DNA from: JAFKFI01 sp963795435
GTDB lineage: Bacteria > Pseudomonadota > Alphaproteobacteria > Acetobacterales > Acetobacteraceae
Direction of reading: 5' to 3'
Assembly: GCA_963795435.1 (NCBI GenBank)
Contig: CAWCHV010000002.1
Location: 124,001 to 188,000 of the forward strand
DNA length: 64,000 nucleotides
The position numbers and the translations under genes were made by a program. Below are positions 43,743 through 52,051 of this stretch, in pieces (position 1 is the stretch's first letter; each line of letters begins with the position of its first letter). Under the pieces are notes generated by a model that was not told the origin of the DNA, searched no databases, and was given only the letters and a program-made list of their open reading frames with translations.

Positions 43743-44915
43743 ATGTCAGCGCCCCGGCGCGTCGCCATCATCGGCGCGGGCGTCATCGGGCTGTCGATCG
43801 GCTGGCGTCTTGCCCAGGCGGGATGCCGGGTCGCCGTGTTCGACCGGGGGCCGGCCGGGCGGGGCGCCAGCTGGGCCGCGGCCGGGATGCTGGCCGCCGG
43901 CATCGAGGCCGAGCCGGGCGAGGAGGCGCTCTACGCGCTCAACCGGCGCAGCCAGGAGCTCTGGCCCGGCTTCGCGGCGGAGCTTCAGGACGCGAGCGGC
44001 ATCGACATCGGCTTGCGGCAGGAGGGCACGCTCTGGGCGGCGCTGACCCGCGACGACGCGGCGCAGCTCCGCTTCCACCATGATTTCCAGCGCAAGCTCG
44101 GCATCAAGCTCGAATGGCTGAGCGGGGCGGAGGCACGCCGGCGCGAGCCCTACTTGCATCCGTCCATCCCGGCGGCGGTGTTCAGTCCGGACGACCATCA
44201 GGTCGACAACCGCCTCCTGGTCCAGGCGCTCGCGGTCGCCTTCGCCCATGCGGGCGGGCGGCTGCGCGAGAACCGCGCGGTCACGGCGCTCGATGTCGCC
44301 GGCGGCCGGGTGACGGGCCTCCGGCTCGGCGACGAGCGCGAGCCGGCCGACCTTGTCGTGCTCGCGGCCGGCGCCTGGTCGCCGGGGCTGGCGGGACTGC
44401 CGGAGGCGGCGCGGCCGCCGGTGCGGCCGATCAAGGGACAGATGCTGGCGCTGGCGATGGACCCGGCCGCGCCGTTGCTGCGGCACGTGCTGTGGAGCGG
44501 GCGGGCCTATCTCGTGCCGCGCCGCGACGGCCGGCTGATCGTCGGCGGGACCACGGAAGAGCGCGGCTTCGACGCGCGGCTCACCGCCGGCGGGATGCTC
44601 GCGCTTCTGGAGGGCGCCTGGCGCGCGGTGCCGGGCGTCGCGGAACTCGAGTTGGTGGAAAGCTGGGCGGGCTTCCGCCCCGGCTCGCGCGACGACGCGC
44701 CCGTGCTCGGGCCAAGCGGCGTCGAGGGACTGGTGTTCGCGACCGGCCACCATCGCAACGGCATCCTGCTCACGCCGGTGACCGCCGACGCGGTGAGCCG
44801 CACCATCCTTTCCGGCGAAACCGACCCCGCCATCCGCGATTTTTCCCTCTCGCGCTTTCACCATCCCCCGTTGCGCCGCCCCGCCGCCATGCTCGCGGAG
44901 ACCAGCCGATGCTGA
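43743..44915 (+). CDS. thiO: Glycine oxidase ThiO
   Basis: The product is 390 residues. The FAD-binding Rossmann start is VAIIGAGVIGLSIGWRLAQA, followed by GASWAAAGMLAAGIEAEPGE, typical of ThiO. The C-terminal part has ESWAGFRPGSRDDAPVLGPS and FATGHHRNGILLTPVTAD. It oxidises glycine to iminoglycine, the nitrogen donor for the thiazole ring, in the cytoplasm. It is the first gene after the TPP riboswitch. It overlaps thiS by 7 bp. Confidence 0.94.
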   Translation: MSAPRRVAIIGAGVIGLSIGWRLAQAGCRVAVFDRGPAGRGASWAAAGMLAAGIEAEPGEEALYALNRRSQELWPGFAAELQDASGIDIGLRQEGTLWAALTRDDAAQLRFHHDFQRKLGIKLEWLSGAEARRREPYLHPSIPAAVFSPDDHQVDNRLLVQALAVAFAHAGGRLRENRAVTALDVAGGRVTGLRLGDEREPADLVVLAAGAWSPGLAGLPEAARPPVRPIKGQMLALAMDPAAPLLRHVLWSGRAYLVPRRDGRLIVGGTTEERGFDARLTAGGMLALLEGAWRAVPGVAELELVESWAGFRPGSRDDAPVLGPSGVEGLVFATGHHRNGILLTPVTADAVSRTILSGETDPAIRDFSLSRFHHPPLRRPAAMLAETSRC

Positions 44916-45112
44916 GTATTCGCCTCAACGGAGAGCCCCACGCGCTCCCGGCCACGACCCTCGCCGAACTTCTCGCCGCGCGCGGCATCCGGCGCGCCCG
45001 GGGCGTGGCGGTGGCGGTGAACGGGCAAGTCGTGCCGGCGCGCGGCTGGGCCGAGCACCGTCTGGCCGAGGGCGACGACGTGGAGATCGTCAAGCCGATC
45101 GGGGGAGGTTGA
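44909..45112 (+). CDS. thiS: Sulfur carrier protein ThiS
   Basis: The product is 67 residues with the beta-grasp fold: LSIRLNGEPHALPATTLAEL at the start, VAVAVNGQVVPARGWAEHRL in the middle. The end is VEIVKPIGGG, giving the C-terminal Gly-Gly that is adenylated and thiocarboxylated. The start overlaps the thiO stop. ThiS hands sulfur to ThiG during thiazole formation. Confidence 0.95.
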   Translation: MLSIRLNGEPHALPATTLAELLAARGIRRARGVAVAVNGQVVPARGWAEHRLAEGDDVEIVKPIGGG

Positions 45113-45114
45113 AG

Positions 45115-45924
45115 ATGAGTGTTGCGACTGAAACCAATGTCTCGACGACACGGCTCGACGATCCGCTGCTGATCGCCGGCCGGCGGTTCGGCTCGCGGCT
45201 GCTGATGGGCAGCGGCGGCTATCCCAACCATCAGGTGATGCTCAACTCGCTGATGGCCGCGAGCCCCGCGCTGGTGACGATGGCGGTGCGGCGGGTGAGC
45301 CTGCAGAGCTATCCCGAAAGCCTGATCGACCTGCTTGTGGAAAAATTCGATCTGCTGCCCAACACCGCCGGATGCTCGACGGTGCGCGACGCCGTGCTGA
45401 CCGCGCAACTCGGCCGCGAGGCGCTGGAGACCAACTGGGTCAAGCTCGAACTGATCGGCGACGAGGAGACGCTGTACCCCGACGTCGAGCAACTGCTGCG
45501 CGCCACCGAGGAGCTGGTACACGACGGATTCGTCGTATTGCCCTATTGCAACGAAGACCCGGTGAGCTGCCGCAAGCTCGCCGACGCCGGGGCGGCGGCG
45601 GTGATGCCGCTCGGCTCGCCGATCGGCACCGGGCTCGGCATCTGCAACCCGTACGCGATCGAGCGGATCTGTACCACCAGCGCGGTGCCGGTGATCCTCG
45701 ACGCCGGGATCGGCACCGCGTCGGACGCGGCGCTGGCCATGGAACTCGGCTGCGACGGCGTGCTGCTGAACTCGGCGGTGGCGCGCGCGCACGATCCGCG
45801 CCGCATGGCCGCCGCCATGCGCGCTGGCGTGGACGCGGGCCGCGGCGCGCGGCTGGCGGGACGCATCCCCAAGCGCACCCAGGCCGAGCCGTCGAGCCCG
45901 CAGCTCGGCCTGATCGGCGGATGA
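45115..45924 (+). CDS. thiG: Thiazole synthase ThiG
   Basis: The product is 269 residues from the ATG at 45115, with GGGGGAGG ending 6 nt upstream; the in-frame TTG at 45109 is not needed. The TIM barrel shows IAGRRFGSRLLMGSGGYPNH, LLPNTAGCSTVRDAVLTAQL, TNWVKLELIGDEETLYPDVE, GSPIGTGLGICN and the phosphate loop VILDAGIGTASDAALAMELG. It joins deoxyxylulose phosphate, iminoglycine and ThiS thiocarboxylate. Its stop overlaps thiE (ATGA). Confidence 0.97.
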   Translation: MSVATETNVSTTRLDDPLLIAGRRFGSRLLMGSGGYPNHQVMLNSLMAASPALVTMAVRRVSLQSYPESLIDLLVEKFDLLPNTAGCSTVRDAVLTAQLGREALETNWVKLELIGDEETLYPDVEQLLRATEELVHDGFVVLPYCNEDPVSCRKLADAGAAAVMPLGSPIGTGLGICNPYAIERICTTSAVPVILDAGIGTASDAALAMELGCDGVLLNSAVARAHDPRRMAAAMRAGVDAGRGARLAGRIPKRTQAEPSSPQLGLIGG

Positions 45925-46532
45925 GCCTGCCGCGCCCGGCGCTGCTCGTCATCACCGACCGGCGCCAGGCGCGGCATCCCTTGGAGGAGATCGCCGAAGC
46001 GGCATTCGCCGGCGGTTGCCGCTGGCTGAGCCTGCGCGAGAAGGATTTGCACCCTGACGAGCGGCTGCGCCTGCTGCGCCGCCTCGCCGCGATCGGTGCG
46101 CCCTGGGGCGCCACGGTCGGCGTGCACGACGACCTTGCCGCCGCCGCCGCGATGCCCGGCGCCCCGCTGCATCTGCCCGCGCACGCCTCGGTGACAGCGG
46201 CAAGGCGGACGCTGGGAGCGGGCCGGCTGATCGGCCTTTCCACCCATGCCGGAGACGCGCCCGCCGACGGGGCGGAGGCCGACTACGTCACGATCAGTCC
46301 GGTCAGGCCGAGCGCGAGCAAGCCGGGCTATGGCCCCGCGATCGGCCTTGCGGGCTTGCGGGAAGCGGCGCGGATCGCGCCCGTGCCCGTGATCGCGCTC
46401 GGCGGCATCGGGCCCGCCGACGTCGCGCCGTGCCTCGCGGCCGGCGCCGCCGGAGTGGCGGTGATGGGCGGCGTGATGGCCGACAGGGACCCGCAATCGG
46501 CCGTGGCCGCCCTCGTCGATGCGATGGGCTAG
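45921..46532 (+). CDS. thiE: Thiamine-phosphate synthase (ThiE family)
   Basis: The product is 203 residues, slightly short but complete. The barrel signatures are LLVITDRR, GCRWLSLREKDLHPDERLRL, VGVHDDLAAAA, LIGLSTHAGDAP, YVTISPVRPSASKPGYGPAI and the phosphate loop ALGGIGPADV. It couples the pyrimidine and thiazole phosphates. As the last gene of the riboswitch operon it may instead be a TenI-like thiazole tautomerase, since TenI shares the fold. The stop overlaps that of convergent napC. Confidence 0.88.
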   Translation: MSLPRPALLVITDRRQARHPLEEIAEAAFAGGCRWLSLREKDLHPDERLRLLRRLAAIGAPWGATVGVHDDLAAAAAMPGAPLHLPAHASVTAARRTLGAGRLIGLSTHAGDAPADGAEADYVTISPVRPSASKPGYGPAIGLAGLREAARIAPVPVIALGGIGPADVAPCLAAGAAGVAVMGGVMADRDPQSAVAALVDAMG

Positions 46533-47173
46533 TCCTGGGCGCCGACCGAGGACGCGTTCAATTCCGGCGTCTCGATCCAGCCGGGCGGGATATGCGTCAT
46601 ATCGGGCAATTGGTGCGCGATGCCCTTGTGGCAGTCGATGCAGGTGCGCTGGCCGGTCAGCAGATACCGGGCGTGGATGGTCGCCGCGCGCGCGGTTTGC
46701 TTGGTGAGATCCATGGCAACCGCGCTGTGGCAGTTGCGGCATTCCAGGCTGTCGTTGGATTTCAGCCGCGCCCATTCGTGCTCCGCCAGTTCCAGGCGCT
46801 TATCGAGGAATTTCTGCCGGGTGCTGATGGTGCCAAAGATTTTGCCCCAGACTTCCTTCGAGGCCTGCATCTTGCGGGCAATCTTGTCGGTCCAGGCGTG
46901 CGGCACATGGCAGTCCGAGCAGATCGCCCGCACGCCCGACCGGTTGGAGAAATGCACCGTGGTCGCGAGTTCCGGCAACACATTGTCGCGCATCTCGTGG
47001 CAGCCGGTGCAGAAGGCCTCGGTGTTGGTGGCCTCCATCGCGGTGTTGAAACCGCCCCAGAACACAATGCCGGCGCCGAACCCCATCACGGTAAGGAGAC
47101 CCAGGCTCAAGAAGACGGGCGGCGTGCTCAGCAACGACCATGCACGCGCCGCCATATCGCCGATCGCGCGCAT
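46529..47173 (-). CDS. napC: Periplasmic nitrate reductase tetrahaem cytochrome c NapC
   Basis: The product is 214 residues. One N-terminal membrane anchor (VFLSLGLLTVMGFGAGIVFW) is followed by four CxxCH haem sites: FCTGCHEMRDN, CSDCHVPHAW, CRNCHSAVAM and CIDCHKGIAH. This is the NapC/NirT pattern. It takes electrons from ubiquinol in the inner membrane and passes them to NapAB. It is the last gene of napEFDABC, 10 bp below the napB stop. Confidence 0.96.
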   Translation of the reverse strand: MRAIGDMAARAWSLLSTPPVFLSLGLLTVMGFGAGIVFWGGFNTAMEATNTEAFCTGCHEMRDNVLPELATTVHFSNRSGVRAICSDCHVPHAWTDKIARKMQASKEVWGKIFGTISTRQKFLDKRLELAEHEWARLKSNDSLECRNCHSAVAMDLTKQTARAATIHARYLLTGQRTCIDCHKGIAHQLPDMTHIPPGWIETPELNASSVGAQD

Positions 47174-47183
47174 CGCCGGGTTC

Positions 47184-47639
47184 CTACGGGTTATCCGGCG
47201 CGCTGGTCTTCAGCGCGTCACGAAACGTATTGGGCACCAGCGGCGCCGTGTCGGATTGGGTGACGTGGCAGGCCGTGCAGAAATACCGTCGCGGCGCCAC
47301 ATCGGCGAGTAGTTGGCCGTCGCGGTCCGTGAAATGCGTTACGCTCACCATCGGAGCGCCCGACGCCTGGGTGAACTGCCGCGCGTGGCATGTCAGACAA
47401 CGGTTTGTGTTCAGCGTGATCTGATAGCCGTCGATGCTGTGTGGGATGACCGGCGGCTGTTCCGGCCAGGACCGCGCCCTCCGCACGTCGTCGGTGACCG
47501 TATGCGGCACCGGGGGCGCCTTCATGGCAACGGTCGGCGGCGAGTTTCCGCTCAGCCGCGGCTGCTCGCCCAGCTCCTGCGCCACCAGGGGTGCGGTCAG
47601 CAGCGCGAGCGCCAAGATAGAACCCGGCAAAACGCGCAT
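47184..47639 (-). CDS. napB: Periplasmic nitrate reductase dihaem cytochrome c subunit NapB
   Basis: The product is 151 residues from the ATG at 47639. It has a signal peptide (MRVLPGSILALALLTAPLVA), the NapB motif PPVIPHSIDGYQITLNTNRC, and two haem sites, CLTCHARQF and CTACHVTQSD. It transfers electrons from NapC to NapA in the periplasm. The start overlaps the corrected napA stop by one base. Confidence 0.95.
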   Translation of the reverse strand: MRVLPGSILALALLTAPLVAQELGEQPRLSGNSPPTVAMKAPPVPHTVTDDVRRARSWPEQPPVIPHSIDGYQITLNTNRCLTCHARQFTQASGAPMVSVTHFTDRDGQLLADVAPRRYFCTACHVTQSDTAPLVPNTFRDALKTSAPDNP

Positions 47640-50138
47640 CACGCGCTCACCGCGACGATCTTGACCGCGCATTTCTTGAAGTCCGTCTGTTTTGAAATCG
47701 GGTCAGTCGCGTCCAGTGTCGCCTGATTGATCAACTGGCTGGCATCGAACCAGGGCACGAAGATCACGCCCGGCGGCATCCGATTGCGCCCGCGCGTCTC
47801 GATGCGGCTGCGGATTTCCCCGCGGCGCGAGACCACGCGCACCTCCGCCCCCTGATTGATGCCGAGCCTGCGCGCATCCAGGGGGTTCATGAACACGCGC
47901 GCACTTGGGAAAGCGAGGAACAGTTCCGGCACGCGCATGGTCATCGATCCCGAATGCCAGTGTTCCAGCACGCGGCCAGTGACCAGCCAGAAGCCGTACT
48001 CGCCATCCGGGCTTTCCGCCGGCGGCTCGGTACGGCGCGGTCAGGATGACGGCGCGCCCGTCGGGACGGCCGTAGAAGCGAATGCCCTCGCCCGGCTTCA
48101 CATAGGGATCGCGGCCCTCGCGGTAGCGCCAGAGGGTTTCCTTGCCATCGACCACCGGCCAGCGCAGCCCGCGCACCTGATGGTAGGTGTCGAACGGCGC
48201 GAGATCGTGGCCGTGGCCGCGCCCGAACGTGGCGTATTCCTCGAACAAGCCCTTCTGCACGTAGAAGCCGAACGCGTCGTTTTCCTGGTTGGCGTAGGTC
48301 TGGTCGGCCTCACCGGCCGGGAAGCGGTCCACCGAGCCGTTGCGATACAGCACGTCGAACAGGCTTTTGCCCGCGAATTCCGGATGTTTTCCCAGGATCT
48401 CGGCGGGCCACACTTCGTCCGTCGTGAAGCGTTTGCTGAACTCCATCAGCTGCCACAGATCCGAGCGCGCGTTGCCCGGAGCCGAGACCAGCTGGTGCCA
48501 GAAATGCGTGCGGCGTTCGGCGTTGCCGTAGGCGCCTTCCTTCTCCACCCACATCGCCGCCGGCAGGATCAGGTCGGCGGACATCGCGGTGACGGTCGGG
48601 TACACGTCCGAGACCACGATGAAATTCGCCGGGTTGCGATAACCCGGCCAGGTCTCGTTGGCGGTATTCGGCGCGGCCTGCATGTTGTTGTTGACCTGCA
48701 CCCAAAGGAAATTCAGCTTGCCGTCCTTCAGCATGCGGTCCTGTTGCACGGCGTCGTAGCCGGGCACCGGGTTCAACAATCCTTGCGGAACCCTCCAGAT
48801 CTCCTCGGCGTGCCTGCGATGCTCCGGATTGGTCACCACCATGTCAGCCGGCAGTCGATGGGCGAAGGTGCCGACCTCCCGCGCGGTCCCGCAGGCCGAG
48901 GGCTGACCGGTCAGCGAGAACGGGCCGTTGCCCGGCTCGCTGATTTTTCCGGTCAGCAGATGCAGGTTGTAGACCAGCTGGTTCGCCCAGACGCCGCGCG
49001 TGTGCTGGTTGAAGCCCATGGTCCACAACGACATGACCTTGCGCTTCGGATCGGCGTACAGCTCGGCGAGTTGCTCCAGCATGCCCGGCTCCGCGCCCGT
49101 CAGCTTCGCCACGCTGTCGCGCGTGTAATCCTTGACGAAGCGGGCATAGGCGTCGAAATCGGTGGCCGTGGTGGCGCCCGGATCCGCCGCACCCGTGGCC
49201 TTTCGCTGCAGCGGATGCCCGGGCCGCAGCCCGTAGCCGATATCGGTCCGCGCCTTCAGGAACAGCGTGTGGTCGCGCACGAAATCCTGGTTCACGCGGC
49301 CGCTCGAGATGATGTGGTTGGCGATGTAATTCAGGATCGCCAGATCCGTCCCCGGTTTGAAGATGATCGGCAGGTCGGCGAGATCGGAACTGCGATGCGT
49401 GAAGGTCGACAGCACGGCCACGCGCGTATCCGGCGCCGACAGCCGCCGGTCGGTCAGGCGGCTCCACAGGACCGGATGCATCTCCGCCATGTTCGAGCCC
49501 CAGAGCACGAATGCGTCGGCATTCTCGAAATCGTCGTAGCAGCCCATCGGCTCGTCCATGCCGAAGGTCCGCATGAATCCAAATGCCGCCGACGCCATGC
49601 AGTGGCGCGCGTTGGGATCGAGATTGTTGCTGAGGAAACCGGCGCGCATCAGCTTGGTGGCGGCGTAGCCTTCCCAGATCGTCCACTGGCCGGAGCCGAA
49701 CATGGCGACGCCGCCCGGCCCCTTGTCCTTCAGGACGCGCTTGAACTGGGCGGCCATGACGTCGAATGCTTCGTCCCAGGAAACCCGGGTGAACTCGCCG
49801 TCCTTGTCGTAGTGACCGTCGCGCTTGCGGAGCATCGGCTCGGTCAGCCGGTCGGCCCCGTACATGATCTTGGACAGGAAATAGCCCTTGACGCAGTTCA
49901 GGCCGCGATTGACCTCGGCCAGCGCGTCGCCGTGGCTGGCGACCACTTGGTCGTCCTTCACGCCGACCATCACGCCGCACCCGGTGCCGCAGAAGCGGCA
50001 AGGTGCCTTCGACCAGCGGATTCTCTGAGCGTCGCCTCCCTCGAGCGGCACGGCCGCGGCGGGCAGGGAAAGCCCGGCCGCCGCGGCGGCGAGGGCGGCG
50101 GCGTGGGCCTTGATCATGTTGCGCCGGGTGATGCTCAT
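47639..50138 (-). CDS. napA: Periplasmic nitrate reductase catalytic subunit NapA, interrupted by 1-bp indel
   Basis: Tat leader MSITRRNMIKAHAAALAAAA. The [4Fe-4S] ligands are Cys47, Cys50, Cys54 and Cys82, with Lys84 relaying electrons. The Mo ligand Cys is in NARHCMASAAFGFMRTFG. The frame runs to ILTAPY and then breaks; the next frame continues EYGFWLVTGRVLEHWHSGSM, TMRVPELFLAFPSARVFMNP and so on to the stop at 47639. One extra base (TAC-C-GAG on the coding strand, plus 48029-48030) accounts for it, and correction gives 832 residues, the usual NapA length. It reduces nitrate to nitrite in the periplasm. The start overlaps the napD stop by 4 bp. Confidence 0.95.
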
Positions 50139-50419
50139 GCGGGCGACTCCGTCGGTTCGGGCGCATCGGCCAATTCGGGCGCATCAGCCTGTTCGAAGAC
50201 CATGTTGGCGCACAGAACCCCCGGCAGCGCGGCCAGCGCGGCCAGCCGCTCGCCCAGCGCGCCCGCGGACGGCCCCTCCATGACGACGACGATCTTGCCG
50301 TCCTTCGCCGCATGGACCTCGGTGTCGGGGATGGCGGCGATTTGCGCGGCGAGCGCCGGTCCCAGCTCCGGGCGGGTGGAGATCACGGCGGATGAAATAT
50401 GGATGGTTTCCTCAGACAT
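50135..50419 (-). CDS. napD: NapA-specific chaperone NapD
   Basis: The product is 94 residues from the ATG at 50419. The ferredoxin-like fold shows IHISSAVISTRPELGPALAA, IPDTEVHAAKDGKIVVVMEG and LAALPGVLCANMVFEQ, the standard NapD pattern. It binds the NapA Tat signal and helps cofactor insertion in the cytoplasm. The C-terminus is a short acidic/proline tail (ADAPELADAPEPTESPA). It overlaps napF by 8 bp. Confidence 0.92.
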   Translation of the reverse strand: MSEETIHISSAVISTRPELGPALAAQIAAIPDTEVHAAKDGKIVVVMEGPSAGALGERLAALAALPGVLCANMVFEQADAPELADAPEPTESPA

Positions 50420-50714
50420 CGATGCTCGCTTCCGCCCGGTCCACCAGCGTGATGGCGTGACCAGGGCACGGCGCCACGCAGCGCCCGCAGCCGGTGCATG
50501 AGGAAAGATCAACGACAGCGGATGCGGGTCCGCCGAGGCGAGGGAGGAAGCGGATCGCCCCGACCTCGCACTGGTCGGCGCAGGAGTTGCAGACGACACC
50601 GCGCAATGCCAGGCAGGCGCTGCCGATTTCGATCACGCGCGTGGACAACCCCGGCGGCGGAGGGGTGCGGTTCGCCTGGCGACCCAGAAGAAAAACTCTC
50701 CGGCCGGGGTCCAT
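50412..50714 (-). CDS. napF: Ferredoxin-type protein NapF
   Basis: The product is 100 residues from the ATG at 50714; the NapF N-terminus MDPGRRVFLLGRQANR begins there, and an upstream start would run into napE. It is shorter than E. coli NapF (about 160). One complete [4Fe-4S] set is seen in SSCTGCGRCVAPCPGHAI, and a second incomplete set in CNSCADQCEVGAIRF, so it has fewer clusters than the classical protein. It assists NapA maturation in the cytoplasm. Confidence 0.88.
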   Translation of the reverse strand: MDPGRRVFLLGRQANRTPPPPGLSTRVIEIGSACLALRGVVCNSCADQCEVGAIRFLPRLGGPASAVVDLSSCTGCGRCVAPCPGHAITLVDRAEASIDV

Positions 50715-50715
50715 C

Positions 50716-50877
50716 TCAGTGGCCGCCGGGACCGGGCGGACCGTAGACCTGCTGGTACATCCAGACGGCGAATCCATACCCGCCGACGACGCCGACCGTC
50801 AGCGCCGGCATCACCAGCCCCACCAGGATCAGCATGACGCCAAGCTCACCGCGGCGTGTTCGTGGCTGAAACGTCAT
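50716..50877 (-). CDS. napE: Periplasmic nitrate reductase membrane protein NapE
   Basis: The product is 53 residues from the ATG at 50877. A short basic N-terminus (FQPRTRRGELGVMLILVG) leads into one membrane helix (VMPALTVGVVGGYGFAVWMY) and a Gly/Pro tail. NapE proteins have this size and topology and no known activity. It is the first gene of napEFDABC; napF starts immediately after it. Confidence 0.85.
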   Translation of the reverse strand: MTFQPRTRRGELGVMLILVGLVMPALTVGVVGGYGFAVWMYQQVYGPPGPGGH

Positions 50878-50941
50878 AGACCTCACAGCCTTCCCCGCCT
50901 CGACGCCTCGCGTCATTCCGCAGGCTCGACGCTATCCCAGT

Positions 50942-50958
50942 TTGGCACCGAATGCCAA
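50942..50958. promoter_or_regulatory. Perfect palindrome in the nap promoter region
   Basis: TTGGCA (50942-50947), 5-bp spacer, TGCCAA (50953-50958), placed 65 bp above the napE start. It is a candidate operator. The GG and GC dinucleotides are also spaced 10 bp apart as in a sigma-54 -24/-12 promoter, though the -12 half is not consensus. Confidence 0.4.
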
Positions 50959-51032
50959 CCTGCGCAGTCCGTTGTTCCGGCGTGCACGCGCTGGAAGCTT
51001 CCGATCGGGCGCCGCCGACCCGCCGGGCCAGA

Positions 51033-51491
51033 TCACTTCGCGCGAAAATCGTGGTGACAGGCGCCGCAGGCCTTGCCGGTGTCCTGGAACGCGATCGCGA
51101 AGGCTGCCGGATCGTTCGCGTCCGCCGCCTGGGCGAGCTTCTTCGTCTCCGCCGCCAAATCGCTCGCGCGCTTGTCGAAGGTGGCGCGATCGGACCAGAT
51201 CGCCGGCAAGGCCTTCGTGTTGTGGCCCTTTTCGGTCCCGGGCGGAAACAGGGCGGGGAACACCTGTATCCACCGCCCGATGGCCTCGGCCATCGCCTTG
51301 TATGTCTTGAGGTCGGTGGCCTTGGTGTCGACGGCGTGCTTCATGTCGGCGAAGCTCGCGCCGACGAGCGCCTGCCCGGCCTGTCGATTGGCGATGATCT
51401 GCTCCGCCGAGAGCCCGCCGGGAGCTTGCGCGTGCGCCGGGCCAATCAACGCCGCGGCGAGCGCCGCTCCCGCGAGGGTCATGGATCGCAT
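51033..51491 (-). CDS. Cytochrome c' (c-prime)
   Basis: The product is 152 residues from the ATG at 51491. It has a signal peptide (MRSMTLAGAALAAALIGPAH, then AQ). A four-helix bundle sequence (IIANRQAGQALVGASFADMK, FPALFPPGTEKGHNTKALPA) is followed by the single C-terminal haem site CGACHHDFRAK, the arrangement of cytochrome c'. These periplasmic proteins bind NO and are often found near nitrate or nitrite respiration genes, as here beside nap. The gene ends 155 bp above napE. Confidence 0.92.
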   Translation of the reverse strand: MRSMTLAGAALAAALIGPAHAQAPGGLSAEQIIANRQAGQALVGASFADMKHAVDTKATDLKTYKAMAEAIGRWIQVFPALFPPGTEKGHNTKALPAIWSDRATFDKRASDLAAETKKLAQAADANDPAAFAIAFQDTGKACGACHHDFRAK

Positions 51492-51571
51492 CCGTATTCC
51501 TCCTATGAAACAAGAAATCTTGGGCTGATAGACGTGCGGCTCCAAAACACATTCCGAAACCGCCGGCACGA

Positions 51572-52051
51572 TCATGGCGCGACGATCGCAATTCGCTGCC
51601 CGGTGCCGGCCGGCCTCGCCCAGCCCGCGTGCGCCTCCATCGCCGCGCAAATCTGCGCCAGCCGCTCCGGCGGAAACGGCGCGGAGTGGCGGATCGAGAG
51701 GTCGATATGGATCGACAATTGCTCCATCAGTGCCGCGCGCCGCGTCCGGCCGGGACGGAACATCTCCTGCGCGATGTGCATTCGCTTGGCGTCCACGGCG
51801 AGGATGTGGCTGCGTACCAGCACCTCCTCGCCGGCCCGCACCGGCTGTTCGAGCAGGCTGTGCGTCTCCAGCGTGAAGGTCGAGAAGTCGGTCGCCTGAC
51901 GATAATCGTCGCCGATGCCGATGCCGTCGTACAGCCGGTCGATCGCGTGGTCGAAGATCACCACCGCGAAGGCCGGAGCCAGTTCGCCGGCCGTGTCCAC
52001 CCACTCAGGGCGCACGCGCTCCCTGTGTTCGGCGTAGCTCGTCGCGGTCAT
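51572..52051 (-). CDS. Acyl-CoA thioesterase-like protein (hotdog fold)
   Basis: The product is 159 residues from the ATG at 52051. The 4HBT-type hotdog pattern is visible: YAEHRERVRPEWVDTAGELA, then FSTFTLETHSLLEQPVRAGE and HILAVDAKRMHIAQEMFRPG. It resembles the thioesterase-like domain linked to carnitine metabolism, but the substrate is not established. Its start overlaps the stop of the K+ channel gene by 4 bp, so the two are co-transcribed. Confidence 0.72.
   Translation of the reverse strand: MTATSYAEHRERVRPEWVDTAGELAPAFAVVIFDHAIDRLYDGIGIGDDYRQATDFSTFTLETHSLLEQPVRAGEEVLVRSHILAVDAKRMHIAQEMFRPGRTRRAALMEQLSIHIDLSIRHSAPFPPERLAQICAAMEAHAGWARPAGTGQRIAIVAP

Noticed and set aside
47856..50501. 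Long (881-codon) plus-strand frame antisense to napA
   Set aside because: napA residues are conserved on the other strand; the antisense frame is an effect of high third-position GC.
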